NCBI GenBank assembly: GCA_900539345.1
Contig: UQBS01000035.1
Span: 1 to 31,126 of the forward strand
DNA from: an uncultured Coriobacteriaceae bacterium
GTDB taxonomy: Bacteria > Actinomycetota > Coriobacteriia > Coriobacteriales > UMGS124
Direction: 5' to 3'
Length of the DNA: 31,126 bases
This document shows, piece after piece, positions 1 through 7,738 of this stretch. The number at the start of each line of letters is the position of its first letter. Within the stretch, counting starts at the first letter, position 1. Below the pieces are notes generated by a model. It had not been told where the DNA came from. It did no database searches and saw only the letters and a program-made list of their open reading frames with translations. The position numbers and the translations under genes are program-made.

Positions 1-21
1 GCCCGCCAGGGTCTATGCAAG

Positions 22-58
22 AAAAAACCTCCGGCTACGCCGGAGGTAGTTTATTTTG
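22..58 (-). terminator. Bidirectional hairpin terminator at left edge
   Basis: A perfect 9-bp stem (27-35 with 39-47, loop TAC) is flanked by six A residues on the left and a T-rich tail (AGTTTATTTT) on the right. Read leftwards, the stem is followed by TTTTTT, so it is a good intrinsic terminator for the leftward luxR-type transcript. It could also work weakly in the rightward direction for a gene lying off the left edge. Confidence 0.7.
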
Positions 59-73
59 TTCGCGTTTAATTCG

Positions 74-124
74 CCTCCCATCTCTCGGACAAAGAACACA
101 GTGTCTGAGAGATGGGAGGTTTTT
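74..124 (+). terminator. Long rho-independent terminator
   Basis: A 17-bp stem (74-90 with 103-119, one G-U pair; arm begins CCTCCCATCTCTC) encloses a 12-nt loop (91-102) and is followed by five T residues (120-124). It most likely ends a rightward transcript whose gene lies outside the window. With the neighbouring hairpin it forms a terminator pair between two convergent units. Confidence 0.75.
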
Positions 125-198
125 CGTGTTCATTGATCAGCGACGCATGGGTCGCCCGGACGACGAGCCCTGTTGTATGCGGTGTATGCAAGCGTACC

Positions 199-238
199 GT
201 GTGCTGACATGCATGGGTGCCGGTGTATGTCAGCACAC
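199..238. repeat. 12-bp perfect inverted repeat without T-tract
   Basis: GTGTGCTGACAT (199-210) is the exact reverse complement of 227-238. The stem can be prolonged inward by four more pairs, two of them G-U. No U-run follows on either strand, so a simple intrinsic terminator is unlikely. It could be an RNA-stabilising 3' hairpin of the leftward regulator mRNA or a protein-binding palindrome. The octamer GGTGTATG occurs just outside the repeat and again in its loop (181-188, 222-229). Confidence 0.5.
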
Positions 239-322
239 CAGAAGAGCTCGCTTCCCATTATTGCTTGTCTGGGTGCCCCACATGCAAAAGCCCCGCCCTG
301 CGCGTGTGCCAGCGCCAGCTTC

Positions 323-1837
323 TTACTGCTCGTCTGGGATGGTGTCGATGAGGTCGAGCAGGCCTTGCCTGTTTATCACCTGCGTCTTTTGGTAGATGTG
401 GCGGGTGTGGGTGCTCACGGTGCCTTGCGAGATATGTAGCTCTTCTTGAATGTGGGCGATGGTGCGACCCTTGATGACAAGGGGCAGCACCTCGCATTCG
501 CGCGGGGTGAGTTGGTAGGTTTTGGCCAGGTAGGCTGTGACGCGGGTGATGCGCTCTTCGTAGGACTGCGCGCTGCCGCTGCCCACGCCGTTGCCAGTGG
601 GCTGGGGCTGGGCCTCAGGCTCCTCATCGATCATCTCGCCCAGTGAGGTCTCAACCAGGTCTTTCTCCGTAAAAAGGAAGAGTACGGCAAGCACCACCAG
701 GACAGTGAGCGAGATGCCCACGAGCGACAGGCTCAAGTCGCTCGACGCAACGACCGCCGTGGTGCCGAAGCCGATGCAGTCGCCAACAAGCTCACCCAGG
801 TAGAGTGCGCCTACGGCCATTCCGAACGCACGGGTTGCACGCACGTCGAAATAGTTGCTCACATCAATGCAGACTGCGCATAGCAGGATGAAAAATCCCT
901 GGTAGGAGCCAAATATAAACGCGCTCGAAACTGTATGCGGGAACTGTGCGGCGCACATGAGCAGGCTTCCCAACACAAGCAGCATGGCAACGATGCGATA
1001 GGCGAGGCATACAAAGTCATGTTTGGCGAGCAGTGCAACAAGGGCAAGCACAACCGAGATGACTGCACAGCCCACCATGAGAAACACGGGATGAAGCACA
1101 GGCACGTCGAAGTAGCGAAATCCGGAAATGACGTCGGTAAAACCCTGGACAAGGCCCATGGCCGCGCAGGCCACGAGTCCTCGAGCGAACATACGCTTGG
1201 TGCGGGGGAGCAAGCTGTGTTCGCGAACCGGCTTGGGACGCGTCGGGCGCTGCAAGGCCGCCGCACGCAGCATGAAGGCCGAGGCGAGCCCGGCAAGGAC
1301 AACGACGATGGCCGAGACGATGCTGGCGGTAAAGATGAGCACGAGTCCCAGCAGCCCCGCGAAGGCCCACGATGTCGCCAACTCGAACATGGCGCGGTGC
1401 GTGCCCACATCAGAGAAAAGGCGCGCCCAGCCCAAGAACAGCAGACCCGAAGAAACGCCGGAAACAACTCCGCCAGCCACAACGAGCACAAGCCCCAGCG
1501 TTGCCGTGACATCGCAGCAGCACAGCGCCACCGTACTGAGCGCCATGGCTATTCCGCTTACAGAGATGACCCTCTTGGAAAGCACCATCTTGTCGGGCCG
1601 GGGCATGAGGCGCGGTGCAAGCATGAGCGTCAGGAGCAGCGCCACCAAGGAGATGAACAGGCTCAAATACATCGTGCCGCGCAAATCGGTGGCGGCCATA
1701 TAGAGATAGTCGTTATAAAAGACGGACAGGATCCAAGTGTTGTAGAGCCCCGCGCCGAAGATGCGCAGGGGCGATGCGCCCGACAGAAAATCGCGCATTC
1801 CTTCAAAGGCTGCCGACTTCGAATCAATTTTCCCCAT
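323..1837 (-). CDS. Polytopic membrane LuxR-family transcriptional regulator
   Basis: This 504-aa protein has an N-terminal region of about 400 residues made of roughly a dozen hydrophobic helices, MFS-like in layout, followed by a charged linker and a C-terminal LuxR helix-turn-helix (about residues 435-500; LTPRECEVLPLVIKGRT, then HISQGTVSTHTRHIYQKT). The architecture is that of the multi-copy membrane LuxR regulators of Eggerthella-type bacteria, which are thought to sense a small molecule in the membrane and control an adjacent reductase operon. The start is supported by AGGGGGA five nt upstream. The gene is divergent from the molybdoenzyme operon with a 565-bp shared spacer, so that operon is its most likely target. 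The ligand cannot be read from sequence. Confidence 0.88.
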   Translation of the reverse strand: MGKIDSKSAAFEGMRDFLSGASPLRIFGAGLYNTWILSVFYNDYLYMAATDLRGTMYLSLFISLVALLLTLMLAPRLMPRPDKMVLSKRVISVSGIAMALSTVALCCCDVTATLGLVLVVAGGVVSGVSSGLLFLGWARLFSDVGTHRAMFELATSWAFAGLLGLVLIFTASIVSAIVVVLAGLASAFMLRAAALQRPTRPKPVREHSLLPRTKRMFARGLVACAAMGLVQGFTDVISGFRYFDVPVLHPVFLMVGCAVISVVLALVALLAKHDFVCLAYRIVAMLLVLGSLLMCAAQFPHTVSSAFIFGSYQGFFILLCAVCIDVSNYFDVRATRAFGMAVGALYLGELVGDCIGFGTTAVVASSDLSLSLVGISLTVLVVLAVLFLFTEKDLVETSLGEMIDEEPEAQPQPTGNGVGSGSAQSYEERITRVTAYLAKTYQLTPRECEVLPLVIKGRTIAHIQEELHISQGTVSTHTRHIYQKTQVINRQGLLDLIDTIPDEQ

Positions 1838-2402
1838 ATGTTCCCCCTGAGCTGCAAAATCTTGACGCGCTCATCTTACTCAAATTCTGAGGTGCCACAT
1901 ACGACGAAGCTTCTGACACTTACGGGACTTTTGGCGTTCGTTTGGCGCGACCGGGCGTATAGAGGAGCGCGTGTCAAGTCCCTCCGCGTACTTATATGTT
2001 TATGACCGAGTTTCAAACGGTCGGCGGTGGCAGTTTTGCATGTCGATCGGGCGGATGATCGGCTGACGTCGTCATGATTCGAGGCTCATGGCTAGCCCTA
2101 AAGGTGTGCATCGGGGGCGCATTTTACATTAGAAACTGCATCGCCATCCTTCTAGGAGCCGTGCTTTCCCACATCAAAACACCAGCTCAAAGGCATCGTA
2201 CGATGCAACTGCAACTTTTTATGATGCGATGCGGGCCTCAAAATCACGCTGATTTATGACCAGACTTTTTCATCTCGCAACCTACTTCGATGCGCATTGT
2301 CCCGCCGGGGGCCAGTATGTGCCCTGTCATCGCGACAAGGCGCACGGCCACACCGGCGTGGCCAAGTCGCACGGTTACTAAGAGCACGTGAAAGGAGAGA
2401 GT
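1838..2402. promoter_or_regulatory. Divergent regulatory region of luxR and molybdoenzyme operon
   Basis: No gene is evident in these 565 bases. Visible elements are a GACCG/CGGTC inverted repeat at 2004-2022 around GTTTCAAAC, a perfect 14-bp palindrome at 2193-2206, a TATGAT hexamer at 2220-2225, and a six-bp hairpin GGCCAC/GTGGCC at 2345-2362 in the presumed leader. The spacer is unusually long for this genome and the leader may be about 170 nt. I did not recognise a molybdenum-cofactor riboswitch, but a covariance search would be needed to exclude one. Confidence 0.5.
2193..2225 (+). promoter_or_regulatory. Candidate LuxR operator and -10 box
   Basis: GCATCGTACGATGC (2193-2206) is a perfect 14-bp palindrome. 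It is followed 13 bp later by a good -10 hexamer, TATGAT (2220-2225). At 17-bp spacing the -35 position would fall inside the palindrome (CGTACG), with no resemblance to TTGACA. This is the layout expected of an activator-dependent promoter. That the adjacent membrane LuxR protein binds here is inference. Confidence 0.4.
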
Positions 2403-5400
2403 ATGGGCAAGCTGAATCTCACGCGTCGTGACTTCGTGAAGGCGGCTGCTGTTACCGCTGCTGCTGCGGCGTTTGCTGGTAACGCGGCGAGCGCTCTGGC
2501 TGAGGTCGAGCACGCTGAGAAGGTCACCGACATCATGGGGACCGACACCATTGCCGTCAAGACTTGCTGCCGTGGCTGCGGCAAGATGGAGTGCGGTGTC
2601 AAGGTCATCGTGAAGAACGGTCGCGCCATCCGCGTCGAGGGTGACGAGGGCGCGTTCCAGTCGATGGGCAACTGCTGCACCAAGTCTCAGGCTTCTGTTC
2701 AGGCGGCCTACCATCCCGATCGTCTGCACTATCCCATGAAGCGCACCAACCCCAAGGGCGACAACGACCCCGGTTGGGTGCGTATCTCCTGGGACGAGGC
2801 CATGGACACCATCGTCACCAAGATGCAGGAGATCAAGGAGCAGTACGGCGGCGAGGCCATTGCGTGTGAGGTCGGTACCTCCCGTATTTGGTGTATGCAT
2901 TCCGAGTCGGTCATCAAGTCCCTCTTCGAGACCCCCAACAACCTCGAGGCTTGGCAGATCTGCAAGGGCCCGCGCCACTTCGCCACTGAGATGACCTCCA
3001 CGTTCTCCATGTCCTGGATGGAGACCATCGCCCGCCCGAAGGTGTACGTCCAGTGGGGTGGCGCTTCCGAGCTTTCCAACTACGACGACTCTTGCCGCAC
3101 CACGGTCGACGTCGCCACTCGTGCCGACGTGCACATCTCCGTTGACCCCCGTCAGGCCAACATGGGCAAGGAGGCCGACTACTGGCAGCACCTGCGTACC
3201 GGTACCGACGGCGCCCTGGCTCTCTCCTGGCTCAACGTCATCATTGAGAACAACCTCATCGACGACATCTACACCAAGAAGTGGACGAACGCCCCGTTCC
3301 TCGTCTGCATGGACATGGAGCCCACCGGCTTCCCATGCAAGCGCAACGACGGCTCGCACTACGACATGAAGACCCACCTGCTCAAGGAGTCCGACATCGT
3401 CGAGGGCGGCTCGCCTTACAAGTTCCTCGTGTACGACAACAACTGGGAGCAGCTCAAGGCCGAGGGCATCGAGCACCAGTACGGCGAGTTCACCTGGTTC
3501 AACGCTGACTCCGAGGGCGTCATCGACGAGACCGGCGGCTTCTGGGAGGGCGAGAACTACGACTCCATGAAGGCTCGCGAGGGTCGCGAGGCCGCTCAGG
3601 AGAACTGCCTCAAGGGCTACATCCAGGGTCAGGTCCCCGACCTTCTGCCCTTCGACCCCGGCATCGACCCGGCGCTCTTCGGCGAGTTCGAGGTGACCCT
3701 CAAGGACGGCTCCAAGCACACCGTGCGCCCCGTCTACGACATCCTTGCCGAGAAGTGCGCCGAGTACGCCCCTGAGAAGGCCGCCGAGATCACCGGCATT
3801 CCCGCCGAGGAGATCGAGGGCGCTGCCAAGGCTTACGCCACCCGCATCGACCCCTCCACGGGCTACGGCAACGGCGGCATCCAGTACATGCTCGCCATCG
3901 AGCACGCCTGCAACGCTGTTCAGAACGCTCGTCTGTGCGACGCCATCGTCGCCGTCACCGGCAACATCGACACCCCCGGCGGCAACCGTTCCACCACGAT
4001 CGTCCCCATCGACGGCGACCTTCAGGGCTTCTCCGCTTGGGTGCCCGGCGCTTCGCTGCCTCCTCGCGAGGTCAACGAGAAGCAGCTCGGCGCCAAGCAG
4101 TTCCCGCTGCTCGACTGGTGGGGCTACTGGTGCGACATGAACTACACGTTCAACGCCATGCTGACGGGCGACCCCTACCCCGTGCGCGCCCTGTGGAACG
4201 AGTCGGGCAACTTCATGTGCGCCTGCAACTCCACGTTCGCTTGGGACGCTCTGAACAGCCTCGACTTCTTCGTCGACCTGAACCTGTGGCACGCCCCCTC
4301 CACCGACGCGGCCGACATCATCCTGCCTGTCGCCCACTGGATCGAGCTCTCCAGCCCCCGTGCCTCCCAGGGTTCGGCCGGCGGCATGGGCGCCACCGTC
4401 AAGTGCGTCGAGCCTCCTGCAGAGGCCTTGTACGACCCCGAGATCGTCATGGACCTGTTCCGCCGTTGGGGTATGCCGTGGAACACCGAGGAGGGCAACG
4501 AGTGGCCCGACATCAACTGGCAGCTCGACGACTCCATCAAGCTTCTCTCTGACGATGAGTACACCAAGACGTACTACACCGTTGAGAACGGCAAGGTCGT
4601 CAACATGGAGCGCCGCGGCAAGCTCTTCAGCGAGATCACGCCCAAGTACGAGCACTGGGCCGACTACGTGCACGACTTCCAGACGCATGGCTGGTGGCAG
4701 GCCAAGGAGATCGAGCCCGACATGTGGGGCACCTACCGTCGTTACCAGACCGGTGGTTTCCGCGGCCGCGACGCCGTGTGGGCGCGCCTTGACTACACCG
4801 CTGGCCCCGGCATCGCCGACTGGAAGCCTGGCTTCTTCACCCCGACGATGAAGCACGAGCTGTGGAGCTGCGTCGTCGAGTCCTACATGCCCGACCGTGA
4901 GGACCTGTGGCTGCCCAGCTGGACCGAGCCGCCGCACGGCCCCGTCGCCGACCCCGAGATGGCCAAGGAGTACCCGCTCACGGCCACGACCGGCCGCCGC
5001 ATCCCGGTGTACTTCCACTCCGAGCACCGTCAGCTTCCCTGGTGCCGCGAGCTTTGGCCCGTGCCCCGCATCGAGATCAACCCCGTCACCGCTGCCCAGT
5101 ACGGCATCGAGCAGGGCGACTGGGTGTGGATCGAGACGCCCTACGGCAAGATCCGCGAGTGCGCCGACCTGTACTACGGCGTGGACCAGCACACGGTCAA
5201 CCTCGAGCACACCTGGTGGTACCCCGAGATCCAGGACTCCGGCCACGGCTTCCAGCTCTCGCAGGTCAACTGCCTCATCGACAAGGACGCTCAGGATCCC
5301 ATCTCCGGTACGTCCAACCTGCGTTCCTACCAGGTCAAGATTTACAAGGCAACACCCGAGAACAGTCCGTTCGGCAACCCTGTACCCTGCGGCAGCGACG

Positions 5401-5474
5401 GCACCGAGATTATCCACGATGCTTCCGACCCGCGCCTGAAGGAATGGTTGCCCACCTATGAGGGGAGGGAGTAA
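2403..5474 (+). CDS. Tat-exported molybdopterin oxidoreductase, catechol dehydroxylase-like
   Basis: This 1023-aa catalytic subunit belongs to the DMSO reductase superfamily. It starts with a twin-arginine signal (TRRDFVKAAA, RR at residues 8-9; likely cut after SALA). An N-terminal [4Fe-4S] motif follows (Cys56, Cys59 and Cys64, with Cys91/92), then QICKGPRHFA, where Cys187 aligns with the Mo/W ligand cysteine of NapA/FDH-type enzymes. C-terminal molybdopterin-binding segments are present (LTATTGRRIPVYFHSEHRQ region, NLEHTWWYPE). From memory the sequence closely resembles the dopamine dehydroxylase (Dadh) branch of Eggerthella, so it may remove a hydroxyl from a catechol-type substrate, but the substrate is not proven. 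The ATG at 2403 has AAAGGAG five nt upstream, better than a GTG five codons earlier. A DmsB-like subunit follows at once. Confidence 0.9.
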   Translation: MGKLNLTRRDFVKAAAVTAAAAAFAGNAASALAEVEHAEKVTDIMGTDTIAVKTCCRGCGKMECGVKVIVKNGRAIRVEGDEGAFQSMGNCCTKSQASVQAAYHPDRLHYPMKRTNPKGDNDPGWVRISWDEAMDTIVTKMQEIKEQYGGEAIACEVGTSRIWCMHSESVIKSLFETPNNLEAWQICKGPRHFATEMTSTFSMSWMETIARPKVYVQWGGASELSNYDDSCRTTVDVATRADVHISVDPRQANMGKEADYWQHLRTGTDGALALSWLNVIIENNLIDDIYTKKWTNAPFLVCMDMEPTGFPCKRNDGSHYDMKTHLLKESDIVEGGSPYKFLVYDNNWEQLKAEGIEHQYGEFTWFNADSEGVIDETGGFWEGENYDSMKAREGREAAQENCLKGYIQGQVPDLLPFDPGIDPALFGEFEVTLKDGSKHTVRPVYDILAEKCAEYAPEKAAEITGIPAEEIEGAAKAYATRIDPSTGYGNGGIQYMLAIEHACNAVQNARLCDAIVAVTGNIDTPGGNRSTTIVPIDGDLQGFSAWVPGASLPPREVNEKQLGAKQFPLLDWWGYWCDMNYTFNAMLTGDPYPVRALWNESGNFMCACNSTFAWDALNSLDFFVDLNLWHAPSTDAADIILPVAHWIELSSPRASQGSAGGMGATVKCVEPPAEALYDPEIVMDLFRRWGMPWNTEEGNEWPDINWQLDDSIKLLSDDEYTKTYYTVENGKVVNMERRGKLFSEITPKYEHWADYVHDFQTHGWWQAKEIEPDMWGTYRRYQTGGFRGRDAVWARLDYTAGPGIADWKPGFFTPTMKHELWSCVVESYMPDREDLWLPSWTEPPHGPVADPEMAKEYPLTATTGRRIPVYFHSEHRQLPWCRELWPVPRIEINPVTAAQYGIEQGDWVWIETPYGKIRECADLYYGVDQHTVNLEHTWWYPEIQDSGHGFQLSQVNCLIDKDAQDPISGTSNLRSYQVKIYKATPENSPFGNPVPCGSDGTEIIHDASDPRLKEWLPTYEGRE

Positions 5475-5477
5475 GCA

Positions 5478-6227
5478 ATGCAGAAGGCAATTATCACCGA
5501 TCTTAACCGTTGCGTAGGCTGCCTGGCCTGCAGCGTTGCATGCAAGGGTCTCAACGGGGTGCCGATTGGCGAGTTCTGGAACCGCGTGGTGCGCGTCGGA
5601 CCCAACCCCGAGTACGAAGGCGCCGACTACCCTAACGTCTACATGTACTTCCTGCCGGTCACCTGCCAGCACTGCGCCAACCCCGAGTGCGTGACCGTGT
5701 GCCCCACGGGTGCCTCCGTCAAGACCGAGGACGGCACCATCCAGATCGACGCCGAGCAGTGCATCGGTTGCGGCGCGTGCCTGTCTGCCTGCCCTTATGG
5801 TGTTCGCTATATCAGCGAGGAGGACAACACCGCCAAGAAGTGCACGATGTGCAAGGACAACATCGACGAGGATGGCGTGCCTCAGTGCGTCTCCCAGTGC
5901 AGCGGCAACGCCCGTTGGGTCGGCGACATCGACGAGGGCTACGACAGCTTCGTGGGCGCCCATGAGACCGACGGTGAGTGGACCGGTGAGCGTCGCCGCA
6001 TGATGGACTTCATCGAGCCCTTCACCGACGACCAGGTCTATCACCTGCCCGATGCAGGCAACGGCCCGAGCTTCGCCTACATCCTGCGCGATCACACGTG
6101 GTACGGCGATGTTCTTGACAACTCGCTCGATCCTGCCCACACCGCCACCAAGCAGGGCGTTACCTATCCTCTGACTGACGTTGAGGAAGGCATCGCAGAG
6201 GCTGCGGCTGCAGTCGCCGGCCTCTAA
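5478..6227 (+). CDS. DmsB-like four-cluster ferredoxin subunit
   Basis: This 249-aa electron-transfer subunit carries sixteen cysteines in four ferredoxin motifs: CVGCLACSVAC near residue 12, CQHCANPECVTVCP near 63, CIGCGACLSACP near 95, and CTMC...CVSQC near 121. This is the usual pattern of DmsB/NrfC/PhsB proteins, which bind four [4Fe-4S] clusters and wire the molybdoenzyme to its electron donor. It has no signal peptide, so it probably leaves the cell as a passenger with the Tat-signal catalytic subunit. It begins three nt after the stop of that gene, with GGGAGGGAG overlapping the stop region, so the two are co-transcribed. A strong hairpin terminator follows. No membrane-anchor gene is found beside it. 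Confidence 0.92.
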   Translation: MQKAIITDLNRCVGCLACSVACKGLNGVPIGEFWNRVVRVGPNPEYEGADYPNVYMYFLPVTCQHCANPECVTVCPTGASVKTEDGTIQIDAEQCIGCGACLSACPYGVRYISEEDNTAKKCTMCKDNIDEDGVPQCVSQCSGNARWVGDIDEGYDSFVGAHETDGEWTGERRRMMDFIEPFTDDQVYHLPDAGNGPSFAYILRDHTWYGDVLDNSLDPAHTATKQGVTYPLTDVEEGIAEAAAAVAGL

Positions 6228-6239
6228 GAGTTCGTGTAT

Positions 6240-6288
6240 AAGCGGGGCGGGGCAAATGCCCTCATACCTGCCCGCCCCGCTTGCTTTT
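6240..6288 (+). terminator. Terminator after the dmsAB-like pair
   Basis: AAGCGGGGCGGG (6240-6251) pairs perfectly over 12 bp with 6271-6282 and is followed by a T-rich tail (TTGCTTTT). It lies 12 nt after the DmsB-like stop codon. It may end the two-gene transcript, or act partially so that the accessory genes downstream are expressed at a lower level. Confidence 0.65.
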
Positions 6289-6325
6289 GCCTTGGGCAAT
6301 TTCTGAATCACTGGATTGTCTACAA

Positions 6326-6358
6326 GCCGGCGCATCCATGCAAATCGGATGCGCCGGC
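6326..6358. repeat. 12-bp perfect stem-loop in operon spacer
   Basis: GCCGGCGCATCC (6326-6337) is exactly complementary to 6347-6358 with a 9-nt loop. There is no U-run after it. It sits between the upstream terminator and a still longer hairpin beginning at 6360. Confidence 0.6.
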
Positions 6359-6359
6359 A

Positions 6360-6432
6360 GGCGAAAGCCCTTATTGAAGTGCGGCTAGCATCCCCCTTGC
6401 CCCCAAGCCGTGCTTCAACGAGGGCTTTCGCC
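6360..6432. repeat. Long imperfect hairpin upstream of second ferredoxin gene
   Basis: The arms 6360-6386 and 6406-6432 pair over 27 positions with one A-C mismatch and three G-U pairs, around a C-rich loop of about 19 nt. The outer 12 bp (GGCGAAAGCCCT with AGGGCTTTCGCC) are perfect. It ends 70 nt before the next start codon. There is no U-run, so processing, stabilisation or attenuation is more likely than simple termination. Confidence 0.6.
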
Positions 6433-6502
6433 CGGGAGTGGGGCGTCCCCGCGTCCCATATTCCGTCCCCATACTGTGCCCGCATTTGAAAGGAAGACTC
6501 CC

Positions 6503-7633
6503 ATGACCGATCGAAAGAACGCGCTGGGGGTACTCGATGTTCTCGAAAGTCCGTACCTGCAGGTTTTTCCCATCCGCTGCATTGAGGTCCGCAACCGCAA
6601 CGCCCGTTGCGGGGCTTGTGCGGCGGCTTGTCCGAGCGGTGCTCTTTCCGTCGCCGAGGACGGCATGATTGCAAGCGATCCCAGCCTTTGCACGGGCTGC
6701 GGAGCGTGCGCCACGGCCTGTCCCACCTGCGCTCTTGTTGCGCAGGGCCCTGACGACCGCGAATTGCTTGAGCGCTGTGTAAAGGCTGGCGGCGTCAATG
6801 ATGACCGCGCGGTGGTTGCCTCCACCGCTGCGCTTGACCATGCTTTTGGTCATTACGACCCCGCCAAGGTCACAGAGGTCGCGACGCTTTCGCGCTTTGA
6901 CGAGTCGATGATCGTGACGCTTGCGGCGTGTGGCGCCCAAAGCCTGACGTTTGTGGACGGTCGCGACGCTGCCGCAGGCGACGATGCGCTTATTGCTCAG
7001 GTGGTAAGCGGTGCCTGCGAGCTGCTGGAAGCCTGGGGCGCGGCGCTTGAAGTCACCGTTCAGGGATACCTGCCTGAAGAGGTCGTGACCGAGGAATTCG
7101 TGGACGAGGGGCGTCCCGTCACGCGTCATGAGAACGCCTCGATCGACCTGCAGGTTGACCCCGAGGCATACAAGCCGATGAAGCTTGACGCCCAGGGCAA
7201 GCTGCCTCAGCAGGTGCCCAACCGCCGCGGCCGCTTGCTGCGCACGCTCAATTCGCTGGGCGAGCCTTCCGAGCAGACCGTGAACACCAGGCTTTGGGGC
7301 CATGTGACGCTCGACACCTCGCATTGCCAGTCGTGCAGGCTGTGCACCGTCTTTTGTCCCACCGGCGCTTTGGTGAAGTTCGATGAGGACGGCGGCAAGA
7401 CCATCGGCATCATCCACACACCCGCCAAGTGCGTGAAGTGCCGCTGCTGTGAGACGGCATGCCCCAAGCAGGCGATTTCGCTTTCTGAAGACATTTTTGC
7501 ACCCGACCTTGTGGGCGGCTACTCCGAGCGCTATGAGATGCCCGCGCCTGAGATTGTGGTGGGAAAGCCCACCACCGTGCGCGACAAGATGCGCAAGCTG
7601 CTTGTCGGCGCCAACCAGGTCAATTTCGCCTAG
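6503..7633 (+). CDS. Four-cluster ferredoxin-like accessory protein
   Basis: This 376-aa cytoplasmic protein has two ferredoxin pairs separated by a long middle domain. The N-terminal cysteines are 26, 36, 39 and 43, then 63, 66, 69 and 73 (CTGCGACATACP). The C-terminal ones are 275, 278, 281 and 285, then 310, 313, 316 and 320 (CVKCRCCETACP). Residues 95-260 contain few cysteines and resemble nothing I can name. The first motif has an unusual nine-residue gap between its first two cysteines. There is no signal peptide or membrane segment, so the role is probably cytosolic electron transfer or maturation for the molybdoenzyme upstream. The ATG at 6503 has AAAGGAA 8 nt before it; a start 31 codons further up would lie in the long hairpin and lacks a site. 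Confidence 0.82.
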   Translation: MTDRKNALGVLDVLESPYLQVFPIRCIEVRNRNARCGACAAACPSGALSVAEDGMIASDPSLCTGCGACATACPTCALVAQGPDDRELLERCVKAGGVNDDRAVVASTAALDHAFGHYDPAKVTEVATLSRFDESMIVTLAACGAQSLTFVDGRDAAAGDDALIAQVVSGACELLEAWGAALEVTVQGYLPEEVVTEEFVDEGRPVTRHENASIDLQVDPEAYKPMKLDAQGKLPQQVPNRRGRLLRTLNSLGEPSEQTVNTRLWGHVTLDTSHCQSCRLCTVFCPTGALVKFDEDGGKTIGIIHTPAKCVKCRCCETACPKQAISLSEDIFAPDLVGGYSERYEMPAPEIVVGKPTTVRDKMRKLLVGANQVNFA

Positions 7634-7738
7634 GTGCTGTGAAGGATTGCCGCAGGCCGCATACGGTTGCGGCTGCTGGGCCTGTCCTGATTCACTTGTT
7701 TTGATGCATATAAACATATATATAAAGAGGAGAGAACA

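Larger units (their letters stand above)
1..322. other. Non-coding left edge between converging transcripts
   Basis: I see no convincing gene in the first 322 bases. The stretch holds two terminators and one further inverted repeat at 199-238 before the stop codon of the leftward LuxR regulator gene at 323. The short open frames here have no ribosome binding site and their translations resemble nothing I know. Confidence 0.6.

Noticed and set aside
2074..2259. 61-codon frame in the divergent spacer
   Set aside because: No ribosome binding site, codon use unlike neighbours, and it overlaps the palindrome and presumed promoter.
2244..6674. Very long open frame (1476 codons) antisense to the molybdoenzyme and its partner
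   Set aside because: It mirrors the codon periodicity of the sense genes; its translation is valine/leucine/glycine-rich without known domains and has no ribosome site. The sense genes have clear families.
7698..7722. TTGTTT and TATATA at 17-bp spacing before the winged-helix gene
   Set aside because: A start site from it would fall on the ribosome binding site, leaving almost no leader; the AT-rich stretch more likely keeps the start codon unstructured.
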